Part shown: positions 1-7,631 of the stretch, piece after piece
Layout: each line of letters opens with the position of its first letter
Numbering within the stretch: position 1 is the first letter of the stretch
Source of the DNA: Gracilaria caudata
Lineage: Eukaryota; Rhodophyta; Florideophyceae; Gracilariales; Gracilariaceae
Assembly: GCA_030374735.1 (NCBI GenBank)
Contig: JASCIV010000426.1
Span: 1 to 20,422 of the forward strand
Length of the DNA: 20,422 bases
Direction of reading: 5' to 3'
Notes under the pieces: generated by a model
The model's input: only the letters and a program-made list of their open reading frames with translations
Database searches by the model: none
What the model was told of the DNA's origin: nothing
Program-made: the position numbers and the translations under genes

Positions 1-1605
1 AAATACATTTCCCTGTCCATGGCCGTATTATGTTGCTTCGTCTTCCATCAAAGTCGGTTTACAGGAAATGATCCAGAGACAGAGCCAAAAAGAGAGTATT
101 TCGATGAGAGCTTTGGCTCATCGCAGTCCGAAACACAGACGATAGTAAATGAAGTTGAAAACGAAAGGGCTTTGTTGAGGCCGCCTGATCTTAAACGCCT
201 CCTTCCTGGTTCTCATATTGACGGGAGAGCTTTGCACGTCCCATCCCAGCATGATCAACCTTTCGTTTTCACGTCGTCTGCATACTGGGGAAAGAACAAG
301 GAAGGGGATGAAACGTTACCGTTATTGTTCCTTTACACGCAAGGGACATATATTTTTGACGAGAAAAGGCGAAAGATTCTCAAGTTGAATATCACCTCCT
401 GCCTTGTAAGTGAAGAGATATATCCACTGCTTTATCAATCAAATGGACTCTACGCCTGTTCCATGAATCGTGAACTTCGTATTGGAGAACGGTTGTCTCT
501 ACTTCTATCACCAACGATTTTGGAAGGGATTGCTGAATTGACGTCTTCTTCTTCGCTGCTAGATCATGTCCATGCCATGAAGAAAATGGAGAATGGGTCG
601 TACATACTTCCGACCGATGCGTTTTGGGAGGGACAGATTGATCCTCGCATGCAAAGTGGGGATGGGAGGTATGAGGTGTGTTTGATGACGCAAGAAAAGA
701 TATTTGCAGAGTTTCTTCCGGAATGGGTTGACTACCACCGTAAAGTTGGAGTGGATCACGTGTATGTATATGATAATAATGCACCACACAACATATCCAA
801 ACTGTTTGAGCACAGAAATGATGTGGAGATTGTGTACTGGCCATGGCACCGCTCTCAGATACAAGCTCAAAACCATTTCATCTTGAATGGACGTCGACGA
901 TGTAAATGGGCAATCCTAACTGATGTAGATGAATATCTGATGATTCAGGCAATGGAAAGGGCTGATGAAGACAATGCTTTGAAGATATATTTGAGGAGCC
1001 TAAAGGAAGAGGTCTATTGTTCTCAGATAAAGTTGGGGTGCGTTGTTCTTGGTTCATCTGGGCATAGAATTCGACCAAGAATACCTCTTGCAGAAGCCTA
1101 TTGGCATCTTGCATTTCGGCAAGATAACCTGTCAAAACCAATTGTATGGTTGGGACATGCGTTTCCGGACAGTGTCGTTCATAGCGTAAATCTTGCGAAG
1201 GGATACTACACACTATCAAACTCAACAAGATATCGTACCAGGAGAAATATTAGGATGAAAATGATTCATATGAAGTTCAAATCGTGGTATGACTATCTTC
1301 GAAAAGGTCGTGGTGGACGGAATTCAATGGCAGTGAAGGCATGGAACGTGTCATCGGAATGGACTGAAGAGAATGCGTCTCGAAAACATCTTCAGAAAAT
1401 AAACTGCGAGAGCTTCACCGATTTTCGAACAAGTTGGAGAAGGGTTGTTTCAAGAAATGTGAGGAAGGCAAAGATCGTAGGTTACGGTGAGAAGGAAAGA
1501 CGGCATAATGCGGTGAAAAAAATCGGATACGCTTGGAAACATCAGCATGATTTGGAGTCGAATGTTTTGATCAATAGTATTATTGAAAGAGAAAGCGAAT
1601 CATGA
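1..1605 (+). CDS. Glycosyltransferase family 92 (DUF23) protein, 5' end probably outside window
   Basis: Probable Golgi glycosyltransferase of the GT92/DUF23 family, which transfers sugars (galactose in the characterised animal members) to glycans. Numbering from the ATG at 19 (528 aa), the GT92 core spans about residues 218-430. It opens with CLMTQEKIFAEFLPEWVDYH, then HVYVYDNN, then the metal-binding DxD-type motif TDVDEYL (D302, D304), and ends near the basic MIHMKFKSW block (H417). Residues 20-210 are a poorly conserved stem. The frame is open to the window edge, and the codons before the ATG extend a short hydrophobic run (YISLSMAVLCCFVFH) that would suit a type II signal anchor, so the true start probably lies upstream. 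The acceptor is unknown. Family call is firm; start is uncertain. Confidence 0.85.
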   Translation, partial: KYISLSMAVLCCFVFHQSRFTGNDPETEPKREYFDESFGSSQSETQTIVNEVENERALLRPPDLKRLLPGSHIDGRALHVPSQHDQPFVFTSSAYWGKNKEGDETLPLLFLYTQGTYIFDEKRRKILKLNITSCLVSEEIYPLLYQSNGLYACSMNRELRIGERLSLLLSPTILEGIAELTSSSSLLDHVHAMKKMENGSYILPTDAFWEGQIDPRMQSGDGRYEVCLMTQEKIFAEFLPEWVDYHRKVGVDHVYVYDNNAPHNISKLFEHRNDVEIVYWPWHRSQIQAQNHFILNGRRRCKWAILTDVDEYLMIQAMERADEDNALKIYLRSLKEEVYCSQIKLGCVVLGSSGHRIRPRIPLAEAYWHLAFRQDNLSKPIVWLGHAFPDSVVHSVNLAKGYYTLSNSTRYRTRRNIRMKMIHMKFKSWYDYLRKGRGGRNSMAVKAWNVSSEWTEENASRKHLQKINCESFTDFRTSWRRVVSRNVRKAKIVGYGEKERRHNAVKKIGYAWKHQHDLESNVLINSIIERESES

Positions 1606-2189
1606 CAACAAATGCGTGGGACGCAGAGGAAATGAATACGACTGTGAACCACTGCCATGATGCTTTGTAATAAGAAGAGACATACTGCTTTGGTTTCATC
1701 GTTGGAGACATTGGAGGCGTCGAGATTTATCGGGAGCATCTACCAACGGTGGCTTCGCAGTGCGAAAGTGCGAACGTATTGCGTTAGTATTTGCACCGCA
1801 GAGGTACATAAGTATCCTTATAATCTTTTTCCCCTGCAAAGTATGGAAGCCCATGATAACGACAAATTTATCGCCGAGGTTGCCCCACTGGCACGAGCTC
1901 GCACTGAGAATATTTGCAACACTTCTAATTTCTTTGCTACTGTTAATGTTTTACGTCCCGAGAAATCTTTGAATTGAGATTCCGTGTTGATCCGTGTATG
2001 GAGCAAAAGTGTGTTTGTATATGACCAAACTATTCATTTTACGCCGATGCTGTTCCTCGGGGAAACTGTGCATTTTTGTTCATCAAAAGCTCTCGAGCAC
2101 ACCTAACTGGGGATAGAACCAGTACGACTTGGGACGACTGAAAACACCACAATCAGTCCATTGTACTTCTTTCCCCTTCTTTCTAGTTA

Positions 2190-2374
2190 CAATCGCGATT
2201 GAAATCTCGCAGTTGCTCTGCTTTTGTTTATTCACGCCAAGATCTTACAGAAAAGCAATTTCATGGCGATGAAATTCCGATTGCAATCCGCATAGGAGGA
2301 GTTCCAATCCGGTTTCGTCAATCGGCGACTGCTGATTGCCATTCGCCGATTGCGGTGGATTTCCAATGCAATCG
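2190..2374. repeat. Cluster of GATTGC/GCAATC inverted repeats
   Basis: The 12-bp palindrome CAATCGCGATTG lies at 2190-2201 and the 10-bp palindrome GATTGCAATC at 2279-2288. A hairpin with 10-bp perfect arms CAATCGGCGA (2319-2328) and TCGCCGATTG (2343-2352) follows, and another GCAATCG lies at 2368-2374. The same hexamer recurs in both orientations over 185 bp without a strict period. Function unknown; clustered binding sites are one possibility. Confidence 0.6.
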
Positions 2375-2488
2375 AAAATGTTCCACCCTTGACCTAGCTC
2401 GAACAGGGCATTTGTTGAAGATTGCTCCACTCTTCTGAAAGCGTGCTCTTCAGTTGGCGCACATGCGACGTGCAGTTTGCAGAAGCCA

Positions 2489-2501
2489 CGTCACCGTGAC
2501 G
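2489..2501. promoter_or_regulatory. Palindromic CGTCA/TGACG element (bZIP-type site)
   Basis: CGTCAC, one C, then GTGACG form a 13-bp palindrome carrying CGTCA and TGACG half-sites typical of CRE/bZIP-bound elements. Further ACGT cores lie close by (near 2468 and 2567). It sits about 340 bp upstream of the SNARE ATG. A regulatory role is inferred from motif type and position only. Confidence 0.35.
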
Positions 2502-2510
2502 CTATGAATA

Positions 2511-2539
2511 GATACAAGTTGTATCATACAACTTGTATC
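2511..2539. repeat. 29-bp perfect palindrome with 1-nt centre
   Basis: Left arm GATACAAGTTGTAT (2511-2524), centre C (2525), right arm ATACAACTTGTATC (2526-2539): 14-bp arms with no mismatch. A further ATACAAG half-unit follows directly (from 2540). Each arm is itself almost palindromic around ACAAGTTGT, so this is a nested symmetric element. Candidate dimeric regulator site or cruciform upstream of the SNARE gene. Confidence 0.75.
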
Positions 2540-2830
2540 ATACAAGTGTATGAATGCCACATGGCAGACGTGTAACGGTTAAGATTCTGGCGACCATTTC
2601 AAACTGGCTTTGGCTCGAGCGGAGCCGCGCGACTCCACTTCCACTGCTGGGGCTTGTTCATCGTCGATTTCCATTCTGCTCTTGAACTACTGAAGAAAGA
2701 TTTGCACCTTCAAGACGACACGCATTTTTGACACAGCGAGGAGCACCTTCCGAAAGGAGTCCGTTGAAGCGAGTTGAGTGTAAACCAGAGTCCGTTCCGG
2801 CACCAATTCAACCTCGCGTGCAACAACGCT

Positions 2831-3463
2831 ATGACGCAAGAAGACCCGTTCCCAATCGTACAGGAGGAGGTGCGTGCCGCCTGGGCATCGCTATCAAAAG
2901 ACATATCGCACATTTCTGAAGCTCAATATCAATCACGTCTACAAGCGCTGGAATGCGACGTCAATGATCTTTCCGACGCCATCCAGGTCGCGCGACAAGA
3001 TAGACAGCGCTTCGGATTATCGGAACATGAGATTGCCTCACGTCAGCATTTTGTGTCCGACATGCAAAGAAACATCTTGGCGTTGCGCAAACGAGCCGAG
3101 TTTACTCCCACCACTTCTGCGTCACGTGCCGAGGAGGTTCGTCGCGCAAATGATTCGTTCATTGGAAGTGAACTGAGACAGCAGGAGGTGTTAATGGAAC
3201 ATCAAGACGTTCAGCTGGGAGAGCTAGCAAACGCAGTTGAAAGAATTGGCATAATGGGAAGAGATATGCATCAGGAGCTCGAAGAACAAGGACAAATGCT
3301 CGATGATCTTGGTGGTGAAATGGTTGACGCACGTTCCAGAATGAAGGCCGTACATCGCAAGTTGAACAAGTTCATCGAAGAAACAGGACCTAGAAATTTC
3401 TGCACCATTGTTGGCTTGTGCATCACATTCGTCGTGCTCACCTTTCTGGTAGTGACCACGTGA
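2831..3463 (+). CDS. Syntaxin-6/SYP6/Tlg1-type Qc-SNARE
   Basis: Tail-anchored Qc-SNARE for trans-Golgi/endosome fusion. The open frame begins at a TTG at 2774, but the first ATG (2831) gives MTQEDPFPIVQEEV, which matches the usual start of syntaxin-6 proteins, so I use that (210 aa). An N-terminal syntaxin-6-type three-helix region covers about residues 5-90. The SNARE motif covers about 115-180, with ELEEQGQMLDDL carrying the zero-layer glutamine (Q153). One C-terminal transmembrane helix spans about 191-209, with almost no luminal tail. Length and layout are typical of the family. Partners would be Qa, Qb and R-SNAREs, not seen here. No intron is visible. Confidence 0.9.
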   Translation: MTQEDPFPIVQEEVRAAWASLSKDISHISEAQYQSRLQALECDVNDLSDAIQVARQDRQRFGLSEHEIASRQHFVSDMQRNILALRKRAEFTPTTSASRAEEVRRANDSFIGSELRQQEVLMEHQDVQLGELANAVERIGIMGRDMHQELEEQGQMLDDLGGEMVDARSRMKAVHRKLNKFIEETGPRNFCTIVGLCITFVVLTFLVVTT

Positions 3464-4092
3464 GCACATGGTGCGCGCATTGTAGCACAATCATTCACGA
3501 AGATCATCCGAATCATTACACCTGTATCTCTTTGACCTTGTCGCATGGTCCGACATGGGCGCAGTGCTTGGCGTCGTGCATCTGCCATGACGACGGTGTC
3601 GCACTCTACGTTTTCCGCTTGCACAGTGGAATGAACGTGAACCCTTATCAACAAACAGTTTGTCCCATAGCCACAGATCAAACGTTAGGCTTCACAAGGT
3701 CGCGCTGGCACTGACTATCGTCTGCACGCAACCGGTGATGCCAACTCATATTCGAATATCCTCCGCAGATCGGGAGCATTACTTTTGGCGATCTACCAAT
3801 CAATGTGCCCGGTCCTACAGCATCACGCTCGACAACACGCAGTATCTGAACTCTCCGCTACAATGTTCTGCAACATTAAGATGATCTTCGTATTACATAT
3901 CGCATCGTTTACAATCAACTTGTCCGGCCTCTAACTGCGAAAATATAGCACAATCACTATATATGTCACATCGTCATCACATGCGAATAAAGGAAAACCT
4001 CGCAGTGAGCTCACAGCGCTCCTTTCCATGCGTTCAGCTCTATGACACACATCTCGCCAACTACCCGTTCAGGAACAACATAACTTTCCGTG
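3464..4092. other. Convergent spacer between SNARE and BTB genes
   Basis: Two genes point at each other here, so this should hold both 3' UTRs. No coding frame with recognisable motifs. A possible AATAAA for the SNARE transcript lies at 3986-3991. Nothing else stands out. Confidence 0.5.
3986..3991 (+). promoter_or_regulatory. Possible poly(A) signal (AATAAA) for SNARE gene
   Basis: Canonical AATAAA about 520 bp after the SNARE stop codon, just before the end of the convergent BTB gene. The distance is long, so use is uncertain. Confidence 0.25.
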
Positions 4093-7000
4093 TCAACTAT
4101 CGTTGTCGTTACCGCTCCCAGCCTCATTTTCCGAGTAAACGCTTTCCTTTTCAGTCTCGCTTTCGCGTTCACACCAAGCACACCCACAATAACCGCACGT
4201 GCATTCAACAACTTCTTCACTCGAATCCGACGCAGTTTCTATACTGTTTTCGTTGCATGGTGCCACATATAGGCGTACATGGAACGCTAGCCCACAATAA
4301 CGTGTGTGCTTCTCAAGCCATGACTTCAAAACCTGTCCATTCATCACTGAATAGGAGTAGCCACCTGCGCCACTCGGACTTCCATTCAACAACCGAAAGC
4401 CATCAATTACAGAGCGTATCAAAGTTCCTTCAGAGCTCGAAGCAGTAGTACCAACTTTGGGAGCTTCCCCTCCAAGAACGCAGCCGCAGCCGCTCTCAAT
4501 AACATTGACACGTGCTGTTACTTTCCGCTTTGCGTTTTCCGCGCTTATCTCGGAGTCGTCCTTTTCCAGTAAGCGAATCTTTAGATACAGTGGCGATAGA
4601 TCGTCCCATGGTTCTCCAACGTCGCCAATGTGTAGAGACATTGTGAACTCAAATTCATCGTCAGCGACCTTTTGACCCCAGGAGGCCGTAAACCCATCAT
4701 CAGGTGTGCTAGAATGCGAACTTTCGCTGTCGCTGTCTGAACCCTTGTTTGCAACCTCAGCGGCACGATGTCGAATATGACCAGCCAGAAGTGTGTAGTT
4801 CCAGAACATTTGGTATTCTTTCCCTTCGCCGTAATACCCAGTTCTCGCGCAAGCAAGTAAACGCCAGGCTCTTTGTCCCCATTCCTTTCCCAGTTCGGAC
4901 AAAACTGAAAAAGCAGGCGCTTCCCATACCCAGTCACATTTTCGCAGGAAACGCAGAATCTCATCATCAGATAAAGTTGGTTCTAGTTGCTTCAAGATAA
5001 CGTCAAGCAGTAGAGGGATATAGTTATCGCACCCATAATTGGACATGAAGTGAATGACATCGTCTAACATGTTGCGCTGATGAAATACGTTCCATATATC
5101 AAAAGTCTTGTGCCATTCCTTCGGCTCCGATTCAGAAGGATCAAGCTCATACACGGGTAGTTCCGGTTCTTCTGAAGCTGCAAGACTGGCGCTGTCCGCC
5201 ACATCGCTTTCGACATCTGCATTACTGTTATCATCTGTATTGGAGCCTGCATGAGAGCCCGCATCAGCGTCTCCGCCAGCCTCATCGTTTCCGTTTGCGT
5301 TCGCATTATCCTCAGCATCAGCTTCAGCAGTATTCTCCGCATTGGCATCGCCGTCTGCATTGACGCTGGCGCTTCCATCGGCAACGGCTTCGGTCGCTGT
5401 GACTGTCTGGCCACCTGGCTGTGACTCAGACTGATAGACATCGTTCTCTGCTTCATTCTGTGCTTCGGTATCATCGCACGGAGCGGTATGCCCTTCATCA
5501 GGTTGCTCGTCTGAAGCTTTACCTCCTTCCCGCTCGACATCGTCACCGGCTGTTTTTGGTTCGGATTCCTCCGCACCTTCCGCTGACGCTTCTAACGAAG
5601 CATCCTCTGCTGCCTGCGTGGAACCCGGTTCTTGGGGTATATGAGTTGTTATGCCTTGATCCGGTTCTGCTGCCGGCTGAGTCGAACCTGGCTCCTCCGC
5701 TGGTATTTCTGATGCTGCGTCCTGTCTTGTAGTTTCCGCATCCTGAGCCGAGCTCGGCTCTGCTGACGCTGCTCTCCCTGTGTCTTCGCTTCCTCGCTTC
5801 CCGGATCGCTCCAAAACGGGCTCCTCGGAACATGAACCCTCCGTACCAGTGCGCGGTTGTGTTTCAGCTTGTATTGATGTGCCCTCTAAGTCTCCCCGCG
5901 AAGCCTTGCCGACGATAGGAGCTTCCCTCTGATTGGTTTGTTCCTCCAGTACGCTCTGTTGAGGTACACCCGCAGCACCTGACTCCGGACTGGAGTGATC
6001 TACGCCTTTTGCACCAATGGGGGACTGCGATTCGGGATGCTGTTTTATCGACGACTCGGGGTTGTTTACCACCTTTTGCTCATGCTCTTGATGCAGCACT
6101 GGCCCGTCAGAAGTTTGTTCCTTCTGGGCCTCGGGCCCTGAAGTCAGCGCTGAAGATGTTTGGTGGGAATCTTCTTCCCGGATCTCGGAAACAACGTCGT
6201 TTGAAGAAGATGTAGAGGCGTTGGAATTATGTACGGGTGGGTCGGTGCCATCGCCCTCGACAAGATGGCCGTTCTGTGAGTGTTGTGCGGTAATCTTTCC
6301 GTGCGGCGCGGCAGTTTTCTCTTTCTCGGAAGTTTGCATCTCGCTCTGTGCCGGCTCCGACATCGCACTGCGCGATGAAGGTTGAGATGCCGAATTATCA
6401 TGGGCGGGCCCATCTGCCATGGCAGAATTGGGTTCTTGCTTGCCAACTTCGTTCGACTTTTCAGTGTCGTTCAAATGGTCGTGATCAGGAGGGGGAGGCT
6501 TCAGAACGTCATTTTGGTGTGAATGATTGGCAGGGAGCTTGGAGTGATCAGAATCCTGGGTATTCGGCACAGGTTGGACAGAAGGATTAGCAACGTGGGT
6601 GGCCGGGATGACATCATCAGTAAGCACAGCAGACTTTTTCCGACGACAGTGAACGCCATCGGTGTGACGAAGAGAGCACACGGCATCGCGACAAAGGGGA
6701 GGGATGTGAACCGGGTGCTCTCGAAAATAAGCGTTCAGTTCTCTCATCTCCAGAGCCATGCGCATAGCCAGGTAGGTCTTGAAGCGAGAGGGGACGTCAA
6801 CAATAGCCATTATGGGCAGAAAGCGAGTGAGGAGCTCGACAACGTGAAGGCGAGGAGTTTCACTGTGGGGCCTGGAGCGCTCCTCGGCATGGGTGAAGCA
6901 AGCGCGAAAGAGGGTGGTGAGGCCCCAGCGGTCCGCCACGAGCGGCAATTCGGGCGGTACATGGTCCATGTTGATGGGTTCACAGTGGAGAAACTTGCGC

Positions 7001-7323
7001 ACCACATCGAAGGAGTCAAAGCGCTCGTGCACGGTGATGGTGTTGGCAGAAGCCTCCTTGAAGGAGCCGGAGACGAGCGAGCGCAGGGGAGCGCCAGCGG
7101 CATCGAGCAGGACGCGATGCACGGTGACGCGGCCGGCAGCGGCATCGTCGGGCGGCGGATGGGGCGTGGGCGGATGGCTAGAGCACACGAAGGTGACGAA
7201 GTCGTGGGGGCGCTGCAGCGCGGCGTGGAGGCGCACAGCGTGTGTCTGCAGCAGACAGCGACTGGGCTTGAGCACGTGGTGCTGCAACTCCCACGCGCCC
7301 ACGCGGATCGGCTTCGGCTGCAT
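4093..7323 (-). CDS. Large BTB/POZ-domain protein with acidic disordered middle and Cys-rich tail
   Basis: Single-exon gene of 1076 aa if started at the first ATG (7323); the frame continues upstream to a GTG at 7497. A BTB/POZ-like fold covers about residues 39-148 (HDFVTFVCSSH, SLVSGSFKEASANTITV, FDVVRKFLHCEPI, LVADRWGLTTLFRACF). BTB domains mediate dimerisation and often recruit substrates to cullin-3 ligases. Residues about 240-720 are low-complexity and rich in E, S, A, Q, D and N, with an internal near-duplication (EEPGSTQPAAE and QEPGSTQAAE). A helical region follows at about 735-860 (FDIWNVFHQRNMLDDVIHFM), possibly BACK-like. A probable beta-rich domain lies at about 890-1025, and the tail contains CTCGYCGCAWC. 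The BTB call is good; the C-terminal domains are unrecognised and a MATH-like fold is only a guess. Confidence 0.75.
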   Translation of the reverse strand: MQPKPIRVGAWELQHHVLKPSRCLLQTHAVRLHAALQRPHDFVTFVCSSHPPTPHPPPDDAAAGRVTVHRVLLDAAGAPLRSLVSGSFKEASANTITVHERFDSFDVVRKFLHCEPINMDHVPPELPLVADRWGLTTLFRACFTHAEERSRPHSETPRLHVVELLTRFLPIMAIVDVPSRFKTYLAMRMALEMRELNAYFREHPVHIPPLCRDAVCSLRHTDGVHCRRKKSAVLTDDVIPATHVANPSVQPVPNTQDSDHSKLPANHSHQNDVLKPPPPDHDHLNDTEKSNEVGKQEPNSAMADGPAHDNSASQPSSRSAMSEPAQSEMQTSEKEKTAAPHGKITAQHSQNGHLVEGDGTDPPVHNSNASTSSSNDVVSEIREEDSHQTSSALTSGPEAQKEQTSDGPVLHQEHEQKVVNNPESSIKQHPESQSPIGAKGVDHSSPESGAAGVPQQSVLEEQTNQREAPIVGKASRGDLEGTSIQAETQPRTGTEGSCSEEPVLERSGKRGSEDTGRAASAEPSSAQDAETTRQDAASEIPAEEPGSTQPAAEPDQGITTHIPQEPGSTQAAEDASLEASAEGAEESEPKTAGDDVEREGGKASDEQPDEGHTAPCDDTEAQNEAENDVYQSESQPGGQTVTATEAVADGSASVNADGDANAENTAEADAEDNANANGNDEAGGDADAGSHAGSNTDDNSNADVESDVADSASLAASEEPELPVYELDPSESEPKEWHKTFDIWNVFHQRNMLDDVIHFMSNYGCDNYIPLLLDVILKQLEPTLSDDEILRFLRKCDWVWEAPAFSVLSELGKEWGQRAWRLLACARTGYYGEGKEYQMFWNYTLLAGHIRHRAAEVANKGSDSDSESSHSSTPDDGFTASWGQKVADDEFEFTMSLHIGDVGEPWDDLSPLYLKIRLLEKDDSEISAENAKRKVTARVNVIESGCGCVLGGEAPKVGTTASSSEGTLIRSVIDGFRLLNGSPSGAGGYSYSVMNGQVLKSWLEKHTRYCGLAFHVRLYVAPCNENSIETASDSSEEVVECTCGYCGCAWCERESETEKESVYSENEAGSGNDNDS

Positions 7324-7631
7324 GGCGACGGGCGAGCGACGGCGGGCGACGGCGGCCGAGGAGCTGGTGCTGCGCGCGAGGTGCGCCGACTGTGTCGCGT
7401 TCGTGGAGGCCGCGATGGGCAGCGCTACACTATTAGGAACAGCGCACGCTCCTATGCATGGCGCGCTGGCCGAAGGCTTGCGCCGTGCGCCATCCACGCG
7501 CTGGACGCGTGTCCGGAATGTGGACCCGCGTCCACGTCGCGCGTTCCTCTTCTGGCAACGTCACCGCTTCCACCATCGCCGTCCACCATCGCCGTCGCTG
7601 ATCGCCGCCGTTGATCGCCGTCGGTCGCTCC
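7324..7631. promoter_or_regulatory. GC-rich head-to-head promoter between BTB and JmjC genes
   Basis: The two ATGs point away from each other across 308 bp, so this must hold both promoters and 5' leaders. It is very GC- and CpG-rich, like the flanking 5' coding ends, and unlike the more AT-balanced rest of the window. No TATA box seen. Its right end is a 13-bp tandem repeat array. Long open frames crossing it on both strands are expected from the high GC. Confidence 0.6.
7570..7621 (+). repeat. Four-copy 13-bp tandem repeat in JmjC leader
   Basis: Units begin at 7570, 7583, 7596 and 7609: CCACCATCGCCGT, CCACCATCGCCGT, CGCTGATCGCCGC, CGTTGATCGCCGT. The ATCGCCG core recurs exactly every 13 bp (7575, 7588, 7601, 7614). 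The first two units are identical. The array ends 10 bp before the JmjC ATG at 7632. Confidence 0.8.

Larger units (their letters stand above)
1606..2830. other. Spacer between GT92 and SNARE genes; repeats and promoter elements
   Basis: No convincing gene. Short frames here (e.g. 1657-1977, 2199-2438) have no recognisable motif and random-looking composition. The right half holds a GATTGC/GCAATC repeat cluster (2190-2374), ACGT-core boxes near 2466-2572 and a long palindrome (2511-2539), and is probably the promoter and 5' leader of the SNARE gene. The left part is presumably the 3' UTR of the glycosyltransferase gene; I saw no clear AATAAA close to its stop. Confidence 0.5.

Noticed and set aside
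2774..2830. 19-residue N-terminal extension of the SNARE
   Set aside because: Begins at a TTG; the ATG at 2831 gives the standard syntaxin-6 type N-terminus.
3963..4448. 161-codon ATG frame on + strand over the BTB 3' end
   Set aside because: His/Ser/Thr-rich with no motif, and antisense to the conserved C-terminal part of the BTB gene.
7324..7497. 58-residue N-terminal extension of the BTB protein
   Set aside because: Begins at a GTG with an Ala/Arg-rich composition expected of GC-rich leader; the first ATG is at 7323.
6523..7614. Long + strand frame (363 codons) opposite the BTB gene
   Set aside because: Antisense shadow in a GC-rich stretch; no motif, while the minus strand encodes a recognisable BTB domain.
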